Source: an uncultured Candidatus Saccharibacteria bacterium (GTDB lineage: Bacteria > Patescibacteriota > Saccharimonadia > Saccharimonadales > Saccharimonadaceae). From it: a DNA stretch of 15,784 nucleotides. The stretch is from NCBI GenBank assembly GCA_938046495.1, contig CALIXG010000096.1, positions 1 to 15,784 on the forward strand, read 5' to 3'. Shown here piece after piece: positions 13,733-15,784 of this stretch; positions within the stretch are counted from its first letter, which is position 1, and each line of letters begins with the position of its first letter. A model generated the notes under the pieces. That model saw only the letters and a program-made list of their open reading frames with translations, was not told where the DNA came from and made no database searches. The translations under genes and the position numbers were made by a program.

Positions 13733-15784
13733 ATGAGTGCTAATGAAGGAAGTAAAGTAATTCTGATTGGTTTTAAGAAAATTAGTGGAGCCTTGATTAC
13801 CATGTCGGCTGCTTTTTTCTGCAACTTACTCTTTTTTGCTCCAACCAATGCTCTCTTTACTCCAAGTCTTTCTACTGCAGTTGAAAACAACTCCGCAGTT
13901 GATGGAAAGCTCCCGATACATTCCGTCAACCACCTCAATGAATATAGTAGTGTTCTAAAAGTAGAAGCAAATCTAAAAGCTGGGTACTCAGTCTCAATGA
14001 GTACTGAGACTAATGATACTGCCCTATCTAATCCATCTGGCGTCAAAATTAACTCCATATCGTCCGAGACTGCGCCGACAGGTATTTTATCTAATTCCTG
14101 GGGTTACAAATTATCCAGTGATAGTAATTATCGTCCTATTCCCGCACTGTCTCATCCAGAAACCATTATTGACACTTCAGGGCGAATTCACGGAGAACAG
14201 AATTATGAAATCAATCTCGGTGTTTTTGCAGATAGCGCTCTAGTATCTGGCGATTATACGAATAAAATTATTTTTTCAGTAGTGGCGAGCCTTTATGATA
14301 AAAGTGCAGTCATGATGTCTGGATCGGATTTTTATAACCTGTTTGACCAGCATGAAGAGCTTGGCTATAGGGGTTATCAACATTTTAAAGAAGCTAGCTC
14401 TCTGCCAGATATATCGGTAAAAACTTTTGATATTGATGATGCCGATTCAGATTATGCAATCAAAATGTGGTATGACGAAAATGACGATATGACTTTGTAT
14501 TTTTATACTACCGCAGATAAAATTTATTTGAATCCTGACAGTAGCCAACTTTTTAAGGATGCTAATAGTGCTGCCGATTTAGATTTAAGTAAATTTGACA
14601 CGAGCCGAGTCACAGACATGAGTGAAATGTTTAGTAATATGTCTGCCCTTAGTTCCTTGGATTTATCACATTTTGACACCAGGAATGTCACTAGTATGAA
14701 GGATATTTTTAATAATGATAATGCGCTAACTGATCTAAATATTTCATCCTTTAATACTAGTAAAGTTAAAGATATGTCGGGTATGTTTACTTATTGTTAT
14801 GGCCTCACTTCAATTGATGTTTCAAACTTCGACACCTCTAAAGTAGAGTCTATGTCATCGATGTTTAGTGGCATGAGTGAATTAACAGAATTAAATGTTA
14901 CTCATTTTGACACCACATCGGTCACCAATATGCATGAGATGTTTGGTGGCCTCGCTCAACTTACTGAACTAGATGTATCGCATCTGGATACTAGTAATGT
15001 CACTGATATGAGTGGTATGTTCACGGATGTTGGTCAAATTACTGAACTTAATCTTTCCAATTTCAATACTAGCAAAGTAGAGAATATGTCGGGAATGTTC
15101 TCCGGCATGGCGACTGTGACGGAACTTGATCTTTCGCATTTTGATACTTCCGCGGTCACTGATATGTCTTCAATGTTTCTCGGTATGTCAAGTTTAACTA
15201 ATCTAAATACTCATGGATTTGATACACATAATGTCACTGATATGGGTGGCCTATTTTCACAGGTTTCTGCGTTAGATACTATTGATATTTCTCACTTTGA
15301 TACTTCGAACGTGGAGGATATGAGTAATATGTTCAGTGGCGCTTCTAGTTTGACGCAGATTAATTTGGGAAATAATTTCAATACTGAAAAAGTGATAAAT
15401 ATGCAAGGTATGTTCAAGAATGCCACTAGCCTCAGCAGTATTGATCTCAGTAAATTCAAAACTCAAAACGTGAATAATATGAGCGAAATGTTCAGTGGTG
15501 CCACTAGTCTCGCTACTTTAGATATTTCCCCGCTAAATACCCAAAATGTTACGAATATGGAGAAAATGTTTGCTGGGCTTCAGCTTACCGACTTAAATCT
15601 AGCCGCGATAAATACGGCAAAAGTTACCAATATGAAGGAAATGTTCAATGGTATGAATCAGCTTGCACATCTAGACCTTTCCTCTTTTGAGACTAATAAC
15701 CTCAAGGAGATGTCGGCTATGTTCCAGGGGATGACGGCGCTTGAGGAGCTAGATATTTTGCATTTTAACACCAGCCAGGTCGAT
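13733..15784 (+). CDS. BspA-like (DUF285) repeat surface protein, 3' end outside window
   Basis: The frame is open for 684 codons from the ATG at 13733 to the right edge with no stop. Residues 9-40 are a basic then hydrophobic signal segment ending in APTNA, with cleavage probable after residue 40. Residues ~45-190 form the same N-terminal domain as in the gene at 5869, with KAGYSVSMS (82-90), NSWGYKL (121-127) and DYTNKIIFSVVAS (174-186). A linker with MWYDENDDMTLYFYTTADKIYL (245-266) leads into the repeats. From residue 283 there are 15 complete repeats and part of a 16th, of the form LDxSxFDTSxVTxMSxMFxxMxxLTx. Such arrays fold as leucine-rich-repeat-like solenoids and are known in adhesins such as Bacteroides/Tannerella BspA. 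Surface binding is inferred from the family. The start has no ribosome-binding site but sits 7 bases after a -10 box. The C-terminal anchor, if any, lies outside. Confidence 0.88.
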   Translation, partial: MSANEGSKVILIGFKKISGALITMSAAFFCNLLFFAPTNALFTPSLSTAVENNSAVDGKLPIHSVNHLNEYSSVLKVEANLKAGYSVSMSTETNDTALSNPSGVKINSISSETAPTGILSNSWGYKLSSDSNYRPIPALSHPETIIDTSGRIHGEQNYEINLGVFADSALVSGDYTNKIIFSVVASLYDKSAVMMSGSDFYNLFDQHEELGYRGYQHFKEASSLPDISVKTFDIDDADSDYAIKMWYDENDDMTLYFYTTADKIYLNPDSSQLFKDANSAADLDLSKFDTSRVTDMSEMFSNMSALSSLDLSHFDTRNVTSMKDIFNNDNALTDLNISSFNTSKVKDMSGMFTYCYGLTSIDVSNFDTSKVESMSSMFSGMSELTELNVTHFDTTSVTNMHEMFGGLAQLTELDVSHLDTSNVTDMSGMFTDVGQITELNLSNFNTSKVENMSGMFSGMATVTELDLSHFDTSAVTDMSSMFLGMSSLTNLNTHGFDTHNVTDMGGLFSQVSALDTIDISHFDTSNVEDMSNMFSGASSLTQINLGNNFNTEKVINMQGMFKNATSLSSIDLSKFKTQNVNNMSEMFSGATSLATLDISPLNTQNVTNMEKMFAGLQLTDLNLAAINTAKVTNMKEMFNGMNQLAHLDLSSFETNNLKEMSAMFQGMTALEELDILHFNTSQVD
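14579..15784 (+). repeat. Coding tandem repeats, 78-bp (26-residue) DUF285 units
   Basis: Fifteen full units and 12 residues of a 16th run from 14579 to the edge. Thirteen are exactly 26 residues; unit 11 has one extra residue (NLGNNFNTEK) and unit 13 lacks one (FAGLQLTD). The protein pattern is strict (FDT, V, M, MF positions) while the DNA has drifted, so the array is old rather than freshly expanded. Units 3, 7 and 11 share FNTxKVxxMxGMF, hinting at a four-unit block. Confidence 0.9.

Noticed and set aside
13714..14058. 114-residue minus-strand frame over the start of the second BspA-like gene
   Set aside because: It overlaps the promoter and signal-peptide region of a well-supported plus-strand gene and has no recognisable content.
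14579..15784. CRISPR-like or satellite repeat
   Set aside because: The regular 78-base spacing is the coding period of DUF285 protein repeats; there are no constant DNA repeats with unique spacers.

Overview
The window reads as chromosome of a small-genome, Gram-positive-like bacterium. My best guess is Candidatus Saccharibacteria (TM7) or a related Patescibacteria lineage. The hints are short AT-rich spacers, a compact gatC-gatA-X-gatB operon with overlapping stop and start codons, dispersed single-gene units for fusA, tuf and rpsJ, two BspA-type (DUF285) surface proteins, and two transcripts that look leaderless. TGA ends gatA in the normal way, so the UGA-recoding candidate phyla (Gracilibacteria, Absconditabacteria) are unlikely. 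The lineage is inferred from gene content, not from a database match.

Layout. 1-996: C-terminal part of an FtsX/MacB-type ABC permease. 1039-4584: the tRNA-dependent amidotransferase operon gatC, gatA, a small membrane-anchored protein with a HEPN-like RNxxxH motif, and gatB. 4637-5695: a divergent S-adenosylmethionine synthetase (metK) with its own extended -10 promoter. 5869-7326: an exported, cysteine-containing BspA-like protein. 7469-9571: elongation factor G. 9719-11212, minus strand: a 497-residue lipoprotein I do not recognise, driven by a near-consensus promoter. 11412-11774: a small two-helix membrane protein. 11991-13175: EF-Tu. 13332-13655: ribosomal protein S10. 13733-15784: start of a long BspA-like surface protein whose 26-residue repeats run off the right edge.

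Regulation is easy to read. Almost every unit has its own promoter and a rho-independent terminator. Five promoters are of the extended -10 type (TGN then TANAAT). rpsJ and the lipoprotein gene instead have classical -35/-10 pairs with 17-base spacing. In two cases (gatC and the last BspA gene) the -10 box sits only 7 bases before the ATG and no Shine-Dalgarno is present, which predicts leaderless mRNA.

The genes serve two themes: translation (Gln/Asn-tRNA amidation, EF-G, EF-Tu, S10) and the cell surface (permease, lipoprotein, two DUF285 proteins). No tRNA, rRNA, CRISPR array, insertion sequence or phage gene was seen, and no gene-free stretch exceeds 300 bases. The points most worth a second look are the EF-G nucleotide-binding motif NKIN in place of NKxD, with a changed G5 loop, and the HEPN-like protein inside the amidotransferase operon.
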